This document shows positions 1 to 7,955 of a stretch of 32,376 bases of DNA, in pieces (positions within the stretch are counted from its first letter, which is position 1; each line of letters opens with the position of its first letter). The notes below the pieces were generated by a model. The model was not told where the DNA came from. It did not search any database and saw only the letters and a program-made list of their open reading frames with translations. The stretch lies in the NCBI RefSeq assembly GCF_030530635.1, contig NZ_JAUMUL010000035.1, positions 1,999 to 34,374 of the forward strand. The letters are read 5' to 3'. Position numbers and translations under genes: made by a program. Source of the DNA: Actinomyces sp. GTDB lineage: Bacteria; Actinomycetota; Actinomycetes; Actinomycetales; Actinomycetaceae.

Positions 1-148
1 TAACAACTACCGAACTCGGCACGTAAGATCTACCGACCTCGGCACGTCACCGCATGCCCCACCTGAACGCTCACGCCCCCGGCATTCCAGGCACCCACAC
101 CAACCACCGCCTGTAGGCCCACCACACCCACAGAATCAGAAGAGCCCC
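1..148 (-). repeat. IS-end-like repeat, left copy (inverted relative to 32243-32376)
   Basis: Read on the minus strand, this begins near 146 with GGCTCTTCTG and runs outward to position 1. It aligns almost base for base with 32243-32376 read on the plus strand. Shared landmarks are a GTGGGTGTGGTGGG-like block, CAGGCGGTG, CTGGAATGCCGGGGGCG and two tandem ~23-bp units containing ACGTGCCGAG. The GGCTCTTC tip resembles, from memory, the terminal inverted repeats of the ISL3-family IS31831/IS1207 group. The copy is cut by the window edge, so no transposase is visible. The stretch to 219 holds nothing else I recognise. Confidence 0.6.
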
Positions 149-219
149 GAAACCGATCGACGGTGGCGGACTGTGTGGGGCCTGAGGGCAAGTCGCCGAG
201 CGGCGGCCGAGGGACGGGC

Positions 220-1107
220 TCAGTAGCCGATTGAGCGCAGGTATGCACGCGAGTCGGCCAGGCAGTCGAAGGGGTCGCGACCATAGGTAAGGTCCTGCTC
301 GATCAGGAAGTACTCCGCGCCCGCAGACGCCGCCGCGGGCAGAAGGGCCGGCCAATTCATATTGCCGCTACCCACCTCGGCGAACTCAATGATGTTGACG
401 AACATGTTGTAGCCCTCGGTCACCTTGCCCGCGTCCATCAGTTCGAGCGCCTCCTGGGGCAGAGCGGTGACCCGGTAATCCTTGACGTGGATCAGCTTGC
501 ATACCCCGGAGTAGGCGGCGAGCATGTCCAGCGGCGCCATGCCGCCGCGCTGCACCCAATGCAAGTCCACCTCGAATTCCAGTTCCGGTGCGACCCGGCG
601 CACGATGTCAAAGATCCGTTCCTCCCCGAACCGATGCAGGTCCACGTGATGGTTGTGGTAGCACAGCGTTACCCCCGCCTCCCTGAGCCGGAGGGCATAG
701 GGGCTGAGGCGCCTCGCCCAGGCCTCCACGGCCTCCTTGGAGACCATGGCGGAGAAGTCCATCATGGGGATGCGGGCGAACCGGCAGTTCAGCCGTCGGC
801 AGTCGGCGACGAGCTTGTCGAAATCTTCGGCCAGTGTGTCGATGTCCTGTCCCGGGCGGCGTGTCAGAGCCGTCGACAGCGCCGCCACCTGCATGCCGAG
901 TTCCGCTATGCCGCGTTCCAAATCGGCCGTATTGGCCGCATTCATGGGGATCTGCGAGATCTCGACGGCGTGTAGGTCCAGGGCGGCAAGGCGCTTGAGG
1001 ACCGCCCACATGCCCTGCTCGGCCACCTGGTCCTTGAGCATCATCATCTGGACGCCCAGTACCGGGTTGCGGCCGCCGTCAGCGGTCTGCTCCTGTTCTG
1101 TCTTCAT
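220..1107 (-). CDS. TIM-barrel sugar isomerase/epimerase (AP endonuclease 2 / xylose isomerase-like fold)
   Basis: This 295-residue protein has the sugar phosphate isomerase/epimerase fold. Visible metal-site motifs are YHNHH (about 150-154), EVD (about 179-181), HVKD (about 207-210), EVGSG (about 244-248) and IEQD (about 269-272). Family members use a divalent metal to epimerise or dehydrate keto-sugars, for example E. coli YcjR acting on 3-keto-glucosides; which reaction applies here is inference. It is the last gene of a five-gene minus-strand operon. Its ATG overlaps the stop of the preceding dehydrogenase by 4 nt, indicating translational coupling. No signal peptide is seen, so it is cytoplasmic. 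The substrate is unknown, but the partner Gfo/Idh enzymes and the nearby beta-glucuronidase suggest an oxidised glycoside or uronide. Confidence 0.85.
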   Translation of the reverse strand: MKTEQEQTADGGRNPVLGVQMMMLKDQVAEQGMWAVLKRLAALDLHAVEISQIPMNAANTADLERGIAELGMQVAALSTALTRRPGQDIDTLAEDFDKLVADCRRLNCRFARIPMMDFSAMVSKEAVEAWARRLSPYALRLREAGVTLCYHNHHVDLHRFGEERIFDIVRRVAPELEFEVDLHWVQRGGMAPLDMLAAYSGVCKLIHVKDYRVTALPQEALELMDAGKVTEGYNMFVNIIEFAEVGSGNMNWPALLPAAASAGAEYFLIEQDLTYGRDPFDCLADSRAYLRSIGY

Positions 1108-2315
1108 CGGGTGCGCTCCTCGAACTTGCCCTCGGCGGCGATGCGCTCGTTGAGCAGCTTCAGGTAGCCGTCCTCATCGAAGTCCGACAACGCGACCTCC
1201 CGGCCCGTCCAGCTGGACAGGTGAATCGCATTGGCCAGCCGGACACCGTGAATGCCGTCGCCACCGGGGGCGAGCAGTTCCTCCTCACCACGGACGGCGG
1301 CGGCGAAGTTGCGCAGCACCTCACAGTGCTGCTGGCCCCACACCGAGTCGTACTCCTTTACCTCGGTGGTCACCAGGGAGGCGGGGTCGAATTCGCCCTT
1401 GAACATCTCACGCACCTGTTCGATGGGCATGGAATCGGAGATGACGCGCTCGTCATCGTGCAGGCGGGTGATGGTCACGCGTTGCGAGTCCTCGACGACG
1501 ATCTTGCCCCGGTCGCACAGGATCTCCAGACGATCGGTGCCGACCAGGTCATGAGTGGCGGTGATGAAGGTGCCGGTGGCTCCGTCACCGAAGTCGACCA
1601 TGGCGTTGACCTCGTCCTCCACGGCTATGCTGCGTCGGAACCCGTACTGGCATTTGGCGAAAACCGACTTAGGGATACCGCACAACCACTGCCACAGGTC
1701 CAGTTGGTGGGGTGCCTGGTTGACCAGCACGCCGCCGCCCTCGCCGCCCCAGGTGGCACGCCAGTCGGACTGCTCGTAGTAGCCCTGCGGCCGCCACCAG
1801 GTGGTGATGGTCCAAGTCGTATGACGCAGTGCCCCCAACTCCCCGGAGGCGAGCAGATCGTGCAGGTCCTGATACAGCGGATTGGTGCGCTGGTTGAAGA
1901 ACACCCCGAAGACCAACTCGGGCCGACCGGCGGCGAAGTCGATGAGTTCACGGGCCTGGGCGGTGTACACGCCCACGGGTTTCTCCACCAGCACGTGGAC
2001 CCCGTGCTCCAGGGCGTAGATCCCTACCTCCGGGTGAAGGTAGTGGGGCACCGTGGTGACGACGGCGTCCACCGCACCGGAGGCGATCATCTCCCGGTAG
2101 TCGGCATGGAAGGGCACCCCATACTCCTGGGCCTGTTGCTGCTTGTCGGGAAGGATGTCGCAGATGGCGCCGATACACATTCCAGGCACACGCCCGGCAG
2201 AGATGAACTGGGCGTACATGCCGCCCTCGGTACCCAATCCCACAATGCCCAGACGTACCGGGGTTCCGGAGGTGGTGACGTCGGACTGGGCCTTGGAATC
2301 AACGGCTTGACTCAT
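1104..2315 (-). CDS. Gfo/Idh/MocA-family NAD(P)-dependent sugar dehydrogenase
   Basis: This 403-residue oxidoreductase has the Rossmann glycine motif GIVGLGTEG (about 23-31), the family EKP signature (111-113) and the catalytic-helix motif NQAPHQLDL (about 199-207, with His203). Such enzymes oxidise or reduce a sugar hydroxyl, often C3 of a glycoside or an inositol. The start at 2315 is supported by AAGGAG about 5 nt upstream. The roughly 20-residue N-terminal lead before the Rossmann fold lacks secretion features. It lies 10 nt after the other dehydrogenase of the operon and overlaps the downstream TIM-barrel gene. Both dehydrogenases share a W-RP-GYYE segment and the NQAPH motif, so they are paralogues with probably related substrates. 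The exact substrate cannot be read from sequence. Confidence 0.88.
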   Translation of the reverse strand: MSQAVDSKAQSDVTTSGTPVRLGIVGLGTEGGMYAQFISAGRVPGMCIGAICDILPDKQQQAQEYGVPFHADYREMIASGAVDAVVTTVPHYLHPEVGIYALEHGVHVLVEKPVGVYTAQARELIDFAAGRPELVFGVFFNQRTNPLYQDLHDLLASGELGALRHTTWTITTWWRPQGYYEQSDWRATWGGEGGGVLVNQAPHQLDLWQWLCGIPKSVFAKCQYGFRRSIAVEDEVNAMVDFGDGATGTFITATHDLVGTDRLEILCDRGKIVVEDSQRVTITRLHDDERVISDSMPIEQVREMFKGEFDPASLVTTEVKEYDSVWGQQHCEVLRNFAAAVRGEEELLAPGGDGIHGVRLANAIHLSSWTGREVALSDFDEDGYLKLLNERIAAEGKFEERTR

Positions 2316-2325
2316 GGCTGCTCCT

Positions 2326-3369
2326 TCAGACTCGGGTGGTTGAGTTGTCTACGGGACGGGGTGCGCGGGCTGCCGATGATGCATATATGGCCTCGGCAAT
2401 GCGCAGGCATTTCATGGCTTCGTCGGGGGATATCCAAAAGGCCGTGGGGTCATCCAGGCGGGCGTAGAAGTCGCGGATGAGCAGTTCGTGGCTCACACCC
2501 CAGTAGGTGCGTCCCGCCCCGGTGGGGCGGCGCTCGTCGTAGTGGTCGACGTGTCCGTCCTCCCAACGGATGTCGAGCCCGTCACGAATGACGGCGTAGG
2601 CGTGCTCACAGTCCAACTCGATCTCCACCGGACGATGCCGGGAGAGATTGACGGTCCCGTAGAAGCAGGTGGTCACGCCGGTCGCATGGATCAGCCGGGC
2701 GCTGGCGGTGTCCTCCACTTCACTGACCGCCCCGAACTTCTCGGTGGACACGTGCCCGCTGACCTCGACCACCTCCCCGAGCAGCCACTGGAGCAGGTCC
2801 AGCGTGTGGGGTGCCTGATTCATCAGCAGGCCACCGCCCGCGCGGCGCTTGGAGCCGCGCCACGGCCGGCTCTCGTAGTAGCCCGGAGGACGGCTCCAGG
2901 CGACGGTCGCATAGGCTCCGCGCACTTCGCCCAAGCTTCCATCGCTAAGCAGCCTGCGCAGTTCGACCGTTGAGGTGTTGTAGCGGTTCTGCAGGCATAC
3001 GGCCACCTTGGGGCCGGCCGCGCCGGCGGCCCGCATGGAGGCCAGGGCGGCGACCAGGCGGTCACCGGCGGCGGAGGTGTGCGCCACGGGTTTCTCCTGA
3101 ATGACGTGCACACCGGCCGCGAGTGCCTCCAAGGTGATGTCGACATGCGTGTCATGGGGCGTGGCCACGTGCAGGACATCGGGTGCGGCGACTGACAACA
3201 TGTCGGTGAGAGCGGTGAAGCCGGGGGCTCCCGTCGTCCGGATGGCGAACTCGAGCGCCGCCGGGTCGGTGTCGCAGACGCCGACGAGTTCGACGTCGTC
3301 CATGTGGGCGATCGCCTCAAGGTGGATGACGGATACATCACCGCATCCGATCAGTGCTGCTGTGCGCAT
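2326..3369 (-). CDS. Gfo/Idh/MocA-family NAD(P)-dependent sugar dehydrogenase (second paralogue)
   Basis: This 347-residue dehydrogenase has a start-proximal Rossmann motif (AALIGCGDVS, about 4-13), EKPVAH (about 92-97) and NQAPHTLDL (about 184-192, with the likely catalytic His188). It starts 7 nt after the stop of the upstream TIM-barrel gene with only a weak ribosome site (ACGGGTC), so translation may be coupled. It lacks the roughly 20-residue lead and the longer C-terminal part of its neighbour at 1104-2315. Two such enzymes in one operon could act in oxidation and reduction halves of one pathway, as in 3-keto-sugar epimerisation schemes, or on two substrates. That is inference; only the family assignment is secure. 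Confidence 0.88.
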   Translation of the reverse strand: MRTAALIGCGDVSVIHLEAIAHMDDVELVGVCDTDPAALEFAIRTTGAPGFTALTDMLSVAAPDVLHVATPHDTHVDITLEALAAGVHVIQEKPVAHTSAAGDRLVAALASMRAAGAAGPKVAVCLQNRYNTSTVELRRLLSDGSLGEVRGAYATVAWSRPPGYYESRPWRGSKRRAGGGLLMNQAPHTLDLLQWLLGEVVEVSGHVSTEKFGAVSEVEDTASARLIHATGVTTCFYGTVNLSRHRPVEIELDCEHAYAVIRDGLDIRWEDGHVDHYDERRPTGAGRTYWGVSHELLIRDFYARLDDPTAFWISPDEAMKCLRIAEAIYASSAARAPRPVDNSTTRV

Positions 3370-3376
3370 GACCCGT

Positions 3377-4219
3377 TCAGCTCGGTTCGACGCCGACTTC
3401 TGCCATCAGCGCTTCAAGGGCCCGGTATGCCCGCGACCAGTTCTCCCGCCCCGAGACCGCCCCGAATGCGGTCAAGTCACCCAGGTGGGGCTCCAAGGAG
3501 AAGAAACCCGAATAGCCGGACGCCTTCAGTGCGGCCAGCAGCTCGGGCCACTGACCGTCACCCCGGCCGCAGGGGACCACCTCACCGAGATCGTCGGCGT
3601 CAACGGGGAAACGGGCATCCTTGCAGTGGATGTAGTCGGTGTACTCGTGCACGAGCGGCCAGGCCTCATCCATGGGACGCACATTGCACTGCACGTAGTT
3701 GGCGGGGTCGAAGACGCCGCGGTAGTGGGGCGAGCCGATGGTGGACAGCAAGTCGGACACCCGGGCGGGAACGTCTCCGTAGATGTCCTTCTCATTCTCA
3801 TGCAGCAGGGTCATGCCGGCCTCAGCGGCCACATCGACCATGGCGCGGGTGCGGGCCAGCACCTCGTCCCGGAAGCGGACGGCGGGCGCGCCGTCGGGAA
3901 TGAAGAAGCTGAACACGCGTATGCGCGAGGTGCCGAAGAACCGAGCCACCTCGACCGCATGCCGGGCGCGTTCAAGGTGCGGGGCGAAGGGGGCGGTGAT
4001 GGGGATCTTGCCCAGGTCCGAACCGATGCAGGATGGCGTTACACCCGCAGCGTCCAGGGTCGCCTTGACAGTGTGGAGTTGCTCGCCGCTCAGGTCCAGG
4101 ACCTTGATCCCCCAGGCGCTGCGCAACTCCAGATGTCGCAGGCCCAACTCTCCCAACAGTCGCACCTGGGCCTCCGGATCGGGATCGATCTCGTCGGCGA
4201 ATCCAGTCATGGTCCACAT
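3377..4219 (-). CDS. TIM-barrel sugar isomerase/epimerase-like protein (AP2Ec fold)
   Basis: This 280-residue TIM-barrel protein is only distantly like the one at 220-1107. Putative metal ligands sit in HENE (about 140-143), FDPANY (about 170-175), HCKD (about 198-201) and LEPH (about 242-245). A GRGDG loop lies at about 218-222. These Glu-Asp-His-Glu positions match the sugar phosphate isomerase/epimerase superfamily. It follows the symporter gene by 50 nt and precedes a dehydrogenase by 7 nt. Start choice is uncertain: an ATG at 4210, in frame three codons later, is possible, and GAGAGG upstream of 4219 is rather distant. It is likely cytoplasmic. Epimerase, hydratase and lyase activity on a keto-sugar all remain possible. 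Confidence 0.82.
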   Translation of the reverse strand: MWTMTGFADEIDPDPEAQVRLLGELGLRHLELRSAWGIKVLDLSGEQLHTVKATLDAAGVTPSCIGSDLGKIPITAPFAPHLERARHAVEVARFFGTSRIRVFSFFIPDGAPAVRFRDEVLARTRAMVDVAAEAGMTLLHENEKDIYGDVPARVSDLLSTIGSPHYRGVFDPANYVQCNVRPMDEAWPLVHEYTDYIHCKDARFPVDADDLGEVVPCGRGDGQWPELLAALKASGYSGFFSLEPHLGDLTAFGAVSGRENWSRAYRALEALMAEVGVEPS

Positions 4220-4269
4220 GAGTCAGCGTCACCTCTCCAGGCTCGTCTCAGAATTCCGTAAATGGGCGG

Positions 4270-5754
4270 TCAGTCGCCAAGTGCTGCGTCGGCATCGACG
4301 CCGGCACGGCGGGCGTTGAGGGTCTCGTTATTGGCATCGACCACGCGCTTCTTGAGCGGGTAGAGGAGCACCAGGGCCAGCCCCACCAGTACGTAACCGA
4401 TGCCGGGCACGAGGTTGGCCAGCATGTAAATACCGTCCTTGACGGCCTGTGTCTGTTCGGCCCCGGAGGTGGCGACCTCGGTGTTGTAACCGATCCAGCC
4501 CAGCGCCCATCCGCTCAGGCCTCCGGCCAGCGCCTGTCCCAGTTTGCGGGACCAGGAGTAGACGGCGTAGACGGTGCCGTCATCGCGGCGACCGCTGCGC
4601 ACCTCCTGGTAGTCGATGACATCGGTAATGAACGCCCACACCAGGTAGTTGAAGATAGAGGTGCAGAACATGGCGATCGCATAGAAGAAGATCCACACCA
4701 TGGGGCTGGAGATATGCAGGAAGTAGGCGGCGATGAGCACTGCGCCGCCCCCGAGCATGGCAGCCGCGCCGACCTCCGCCTTGCCGAAGCGGCGAGACAT
4801 CCAGGGAGCCAGCACGATGAGGACCAGCGCCGGCAGCAGGCCCGCCAAGGATGCTGGGGATTGCAGGCGACCATTGCCGAAGTAGTTGAGGAACAGGTAG
4901 CTGAGCATGCCGCCGGCGAACAGCATGGATACCAGCAGCAGCAGGGCCGCGGCGATCAGGCCGAGCAGGGCACGATTGGTGAAGATCGAGCCGAGCATTC
5001 TGCCGATGCCGGCGCCGGACGTGGCCTTGGGCTCGGCCACGGACACGACCCGCTCCTGGACGTTGAGGTAGCACAGTGCGTAGCACACGACAGCCAGTAC
5101 CGAGCAGACCGCCGCGGAGATGTTCATGGCCGGACCGTTCAGCACGGACACGCCCTCACTGTTGGTGGTGTAAATGATCAGCGGGATGAGTGTGGTGATG
5201 GCGATGTTGGCGAGTGTGGCGCCGGTGGAGCGGAAGACGGACAGCTCCGCGCGGTGGTCGGGGTTGGAGGAGACCACGGAGGACATCGACCCGTAGGGGA
5301 TGTTGACGGCTGTGTAGCACAGCGAGCCCCACAGGAAGTATGTGGCGCACATCCAGGCCAGCCTGGCGCCGTAGCCGGCGAAGTCGGCCACGAAGGCGCT
5401 GTACATCAGGCAGGAGGCCACCGCCACGGGGATGGCGATGTACTTGATCCAGCGGCGGAACTTCTCACCCTCACGCTTGGCGGGCAGGCGATCGACGATG
5501 ATGCCCATGCCGACGTCGGTGAACCCGTCCAGTACACGCGCCCCGAGCAGGAGCAGGCCGACGTGACCGGGTTCTATGCCCACCACATTGGTGTAGAACA
5601 CCATGAAGAAGGTGGCCTGCAGGGTGAAGGTGAAGTCGTTGCCGAAGTCACCGAACATGTAGCCGATCTTGTCGCGCAGGCCGAAGGGTCGCGCGCCCGC
5701 GAGTTCTACGGTGGCGGCGCCCGTGTCGGCCACCTGTTGGGTTGATGAGGTCAT
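4270..5754 (-). CDS. GPH-family (MFS) glycoside/glucuronide:cation symporter
   Basis: This integral membrane transporter of 494 residues has about 12 hydrophobic segments. Its start-proximal region (GLRDKIGYMFGDFGNDF, then RVLDGFTDVGMGIIVDRL) is typical of the glycoside-pentoside-hexuronide family, which includes E. coli UidB/GusB. The start at 5754 is chosen because AGGAG lies 10 nt upstream and the protein begins just before the conserved region. Earlier in-frame codons would add 56 residues of non-family sequence. It leads the minus-strand operon and is divergent from beta-glucuronidase, so import of beta-glucuronides or related glycosides is the natural reading. The charged C-terminal tail is expected to be cytoplasmic. 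The substrate is inferred from context only. Confidence 0.88.
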   Translation of the reverse strand: MTSSTQQVADTGAATVELAGARPFGLRDKIGYMFGDFGNDFTFTLQATFFMVFYTNVVGIEPGHVGLLLLGARVLDGFTDVGMGIIVDRLPAKREGEKFRRWIKYIAIPVAVASCLMYSAFVADFAGYGARLAWMCATYFLWGSLCYTAVNIPYGSMSSVVSSNPDHRAELSVFRSTGATLANIAITTLIPLIIYTTNSEGVSVLNGPAMNISAAVCSVLAVVCYALCYLNVQERVVSVAEPKATSGAGIGRMLGSIFTNRALLGLIAAALLLLVSMLFAGGMLSYLFLNYFGNGRLQSPASLAGLLPALVLIVLAPWMSRRFGKAEVGAAAMLGGGAVLIAAYFLHISSPMVWIFFYAIAMFCTSIFNYLVWAFITDVIDYQEVRSGRRDDGTVYAVYSWSRKLGQALAGGLSGWALGWIGYNTEVATSGAEQTQAVKDGIYMLANLVPGIGYVLVGLALVLLYPLKKRVVDANNETLNARRAGVDADAALGD

Positions 5755-6072
5755 CTGGATCTGTCTCCTGTGGTTTCGCATCGTTGCGTGCAGGAGGACC
5801 GGTCCCGAGGAAGGTCCTGTGCGGGCCGCGGAAGGCCGATGCCAGGACCCCCGCGACTTGGGCTCAGGATGTCCTCGCCGCGTCCGGCCACACCGGAGTT
5901 GCCGGGAGTTGCCGCGACACACATCCAGCTGGCAACAAATGGCAACTCACGGACGGAGTAACGACTACGTTGTGAGATGACAATGTCATTAACCACATAC
6001 GGCCCCGCTGGGTCCACGCCCCGCGACGACGCGAAGGCACGACCCCGCCGGGCCCCGGGTGAAGGAGCCTGC
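5755..6072. promoter_or_regulatory. Divergent control region between the symporter operon and uidA
   Basis: These 318 bases separate the two divergent units and hold no convincing gene. They contain four copies of one hexamer as two tandem pairs in inverted orientation: GTTGCC at 5898-5903 and 5908-5913, then GGCAAC at 5931-5936 and 5941-5946. Spacing within each pair is exactly 10 bp. A separate 13-bp palindrome, ATGACAATGTCAT, lies at 5977-5989. I could not assign -35/-10 boxes with confidence. The local LacI protein (7956-9071) is the first candidate to bind here, though neither motif has the CG-centred form usual for LacI operators. Confidence 0.5.
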
Positions 6073-7887
6073 ATGCTGTCCGTCCGCAACTCTGCTTCAC
6101 GCAGCGTCATCAGCCTCGACGGCGTGTGGCGCTTCCAGCTCGATCCCGACGACGCCGGCCGGGCCGGGAACTGGTTCGCCACGCCACTATCGGATCCGCG
6201 CCCCATGCCGGTGCCGGCGTCCTTCAACGATGTCACCACCGACCCCGAAGTCCACGATCACGTGGGGCCGGTCTGGTACGAGCGCGACGCCTTCGCCCCG
6301 CACAGTCTGGGCGGCGATCGCCTGATACTGCGCTTCGGCTCCGTGACCCACGAGGCGTGCGTGTGGGTCGACGGCGTCCAGGTCGCCGAGCATGTGGGCG
6401 GTTACCTTCCCTTCGAGGCCGACATCACCGACCGGGTGACCCCGGGGAAGACCTTCCGCATCACCGTGCGCGTCGACAACCGCCTGTCCTGGCAGTCTAT
6501 CCCACCGGGGTACCTCACCGAGGACTCCTTGGGCCGGCCGGTACAGCGCTACTTCCATGACTTCTTCAACTACGCGGGCATCCACCGGTCCGTCGCGCTG
6601 TACACGCGCCCGCCGATCGCCGTCACCGACGTCACCATCACCACCGACTACACCGACAGTCCCGAGGGCAGCACCGGCCACGTCACCTATAGCGTCGAGG
6701 CACCCGGCGCGGAGCACATCCGCGTCGTGGTCAGGGACGCCGCCGGGGCGGAGGTCGCCCATGCGGACGGCGCCACCGGAACGCTTGACATCGCCGATGT
6801 GCACCTGTGGCGGCCCGGCGCCGGCTACCTGTACACGCTGGAGGCGCACGCCCGCAGCTCCGCCGACGACGCGGGCGCGGACGTCTACCCGCAGCGCTTC
6901 GGCGTACGCACCGTCGAGGTGCGCGACTGCCAGTTCCTGATCAACGGCGAACCCTTCTACTTCCGCGGCTACGGCCGCCACGAGGACAATCTCATCCGCG
7001 GCAAGGGGCACGATCCCGTGCTCATGGTCCACGACTTCGAGCTGATGCAGTGGCAGGGCGCGAACTCCTTCCGCACCTCCCACTACCCCTATGCCGAGGA
7101 GGTCATGGACTACGCCGATGAGCGCGGCCTCGTGGTGATCGATGAGACGGCCGCCGTCGGCCTGAACACGGCCATTGCCGGCGGCATCTTCGGCGGCGAG
7201 CCGATTCCCCTCTTCAGCGAGGACCACGTCAACGCGCGCACCCAGGCGGTTCATGCCGACCACATTCGCGAGTTGATCGCCCGGGACAAGAACCACCCGT
7301 GCGTGGTGCTGTGGTCCCTGGCCAATGAGCCGGAGAGCAACACCGAGGCCTCTCTGCGGTACTTCGAACCACTGGCCGCCGCGGCCCGGGAGGCGGACCC
7401 GAGCCGGCCGATCGGCTATGTGAACGTCATGATCTCCAGCCCGGATCAGGAGCAGGTGGTGGACCTGTTCGACGTGGTCATGCTCAACCGCTACTACGGC
7501 TGGTACGTCAATAATGGCGACCTGCAAAGTGCCGAGGCGGGCCTGCGGGCGGAGATCGACGCCTGGATCGAGCGGGCACCTAGTAAGCCGATCCTGTTCA
7601 CGGAGTACGGGGCCGATACGCTGGCCGGGCTGCGCGACGTCTTCCGCCGCCCCTGGTCGGAGGACTTCCAGACGGACATGCTCGCGATGTACCACCGGGT
7701 ATTCGACTCCTACCCGCAGATCGTGGGCGAGCAGATGTGGAACTTCGCCGACTTCCAGACCGGTACCGGGATTGTCCGAGTGGATGGGAACAAGAAGGGC
7801 ATGTTCACCCGCTCCCGGAAACCGAAGCAGAACGCCTTCGCAGTGCGGGACCGCTGGCTGGAGATGCGCCGCGACTGCGGACACTGA
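6073..7887 (+). CDS. uidA: Beta-glucuronidase, glycoside hydrolase family 2
   Basis: This 604-residue enzyme has essentially the length of E. coli GUS. It hydrolyses beta-D-glucuronides to glucuronate plus aglycone. The GH2 domain order is an N-terminal jelly roll (SLDGVWRF near residue 17), an Ig-like domain and a C-terminal TIM barrel. The acid/base is Glu419 in the motif NEPES and the nucleophile is Glu511 in TEYGADT. The glucuronate-carboxylate recognition motif NKK is at 573-575, which separates true glucuronidases from galactosidases. The start at 6073 has AGGAG 5 nt upstream. An in-frame ATG at 5977 would add 32 unrelated residues and falls inside a palindrome. No signal peptide is seen, so it acts in the cytoplasm on imported glucuronides. 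It is followed by lacI after 68 nt. Confidence 0.96.
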   Translation: MLSVRNSASRSVISLDGVWRFQLDPDDAGRAGNWFATPLSDPRPMPVPASFNDVTTDPEVHDHVGPVWYERDAFAPHSLGGDRLILRFGSVTHEACVWVDGVQVAEHVGGYLPFEADITDRVTPGKTFRITVRVDNRLSWQSIPPGYLTEDSLGRPVQRYFHDFFNYAGIHRSVALYTRPPIAVTDVTITTDYTDSPEGSTGHVTYSVEAPGAEHIRVVVRDAAGAEVAHADGATGTLDIADVHLWRPGAGYLYTLEAHARSSADDAGADVYPQRFGVRTVEVRDCQFLINGEPFYFRGYGRHEDNLIRGKGHDPVLMVHDFELMQWQGANSFRTSHYPYAEEVMDYADERGLVVIDETAAVGLNTAIAGGIFGGEPIPLFSEDHVNARTQAVHADHIRELIARDKNHPCVVLWSLANEPESNTEASLRYFEPLAAAAREADPSRPIGYVNVMISSPDQEQVVDLFDVVMLNRYYGWYVNNGDLQSAEAGLRAEIDAWIERAPSKPILFTEYGADTLAGLRDVFRRPWSEDFQTDMLAMYHRVFDSYPQIVGEQMWNFADFQTGTGIVRVDGNKKGMFTRSRKPKQNAFAVRDRWLEMRRDCGH

Positions 7888-7955
7888 TCCGCTCGCTGGG
7901 TACAACCAACCACCCGGCAACCATAACGACACACGCCACTAGGAAAGGAGGACGC

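Noticed and set aside
1..355. Small open frames shared by the two edge repeats as a conserved gene
   Set aside because: Differences between the copies mostly change the amino acid and the ribosome sites are poor. Shared sequence explains the shared frame.
1221..2480. Long open frame opposite the dehydrogenase genes
   Set aside because: It crosses two well-supported genes on the other strand, and its Gly/Val/His-rich translation has no motif.
3404..3415. AGCGCTTC sequence as an extra LacI operator
   Set aside because: It lies inside the coding sequence of the TIM-barrel gene and lacks a complete second arm.
6187..7932. Long open frame antisense to uidA
   Set aside because: It is a mirror of the GC-rich codon bias of beta-glucuronidase. 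It has no recognisable domain and uidA has all its catalytic residues.
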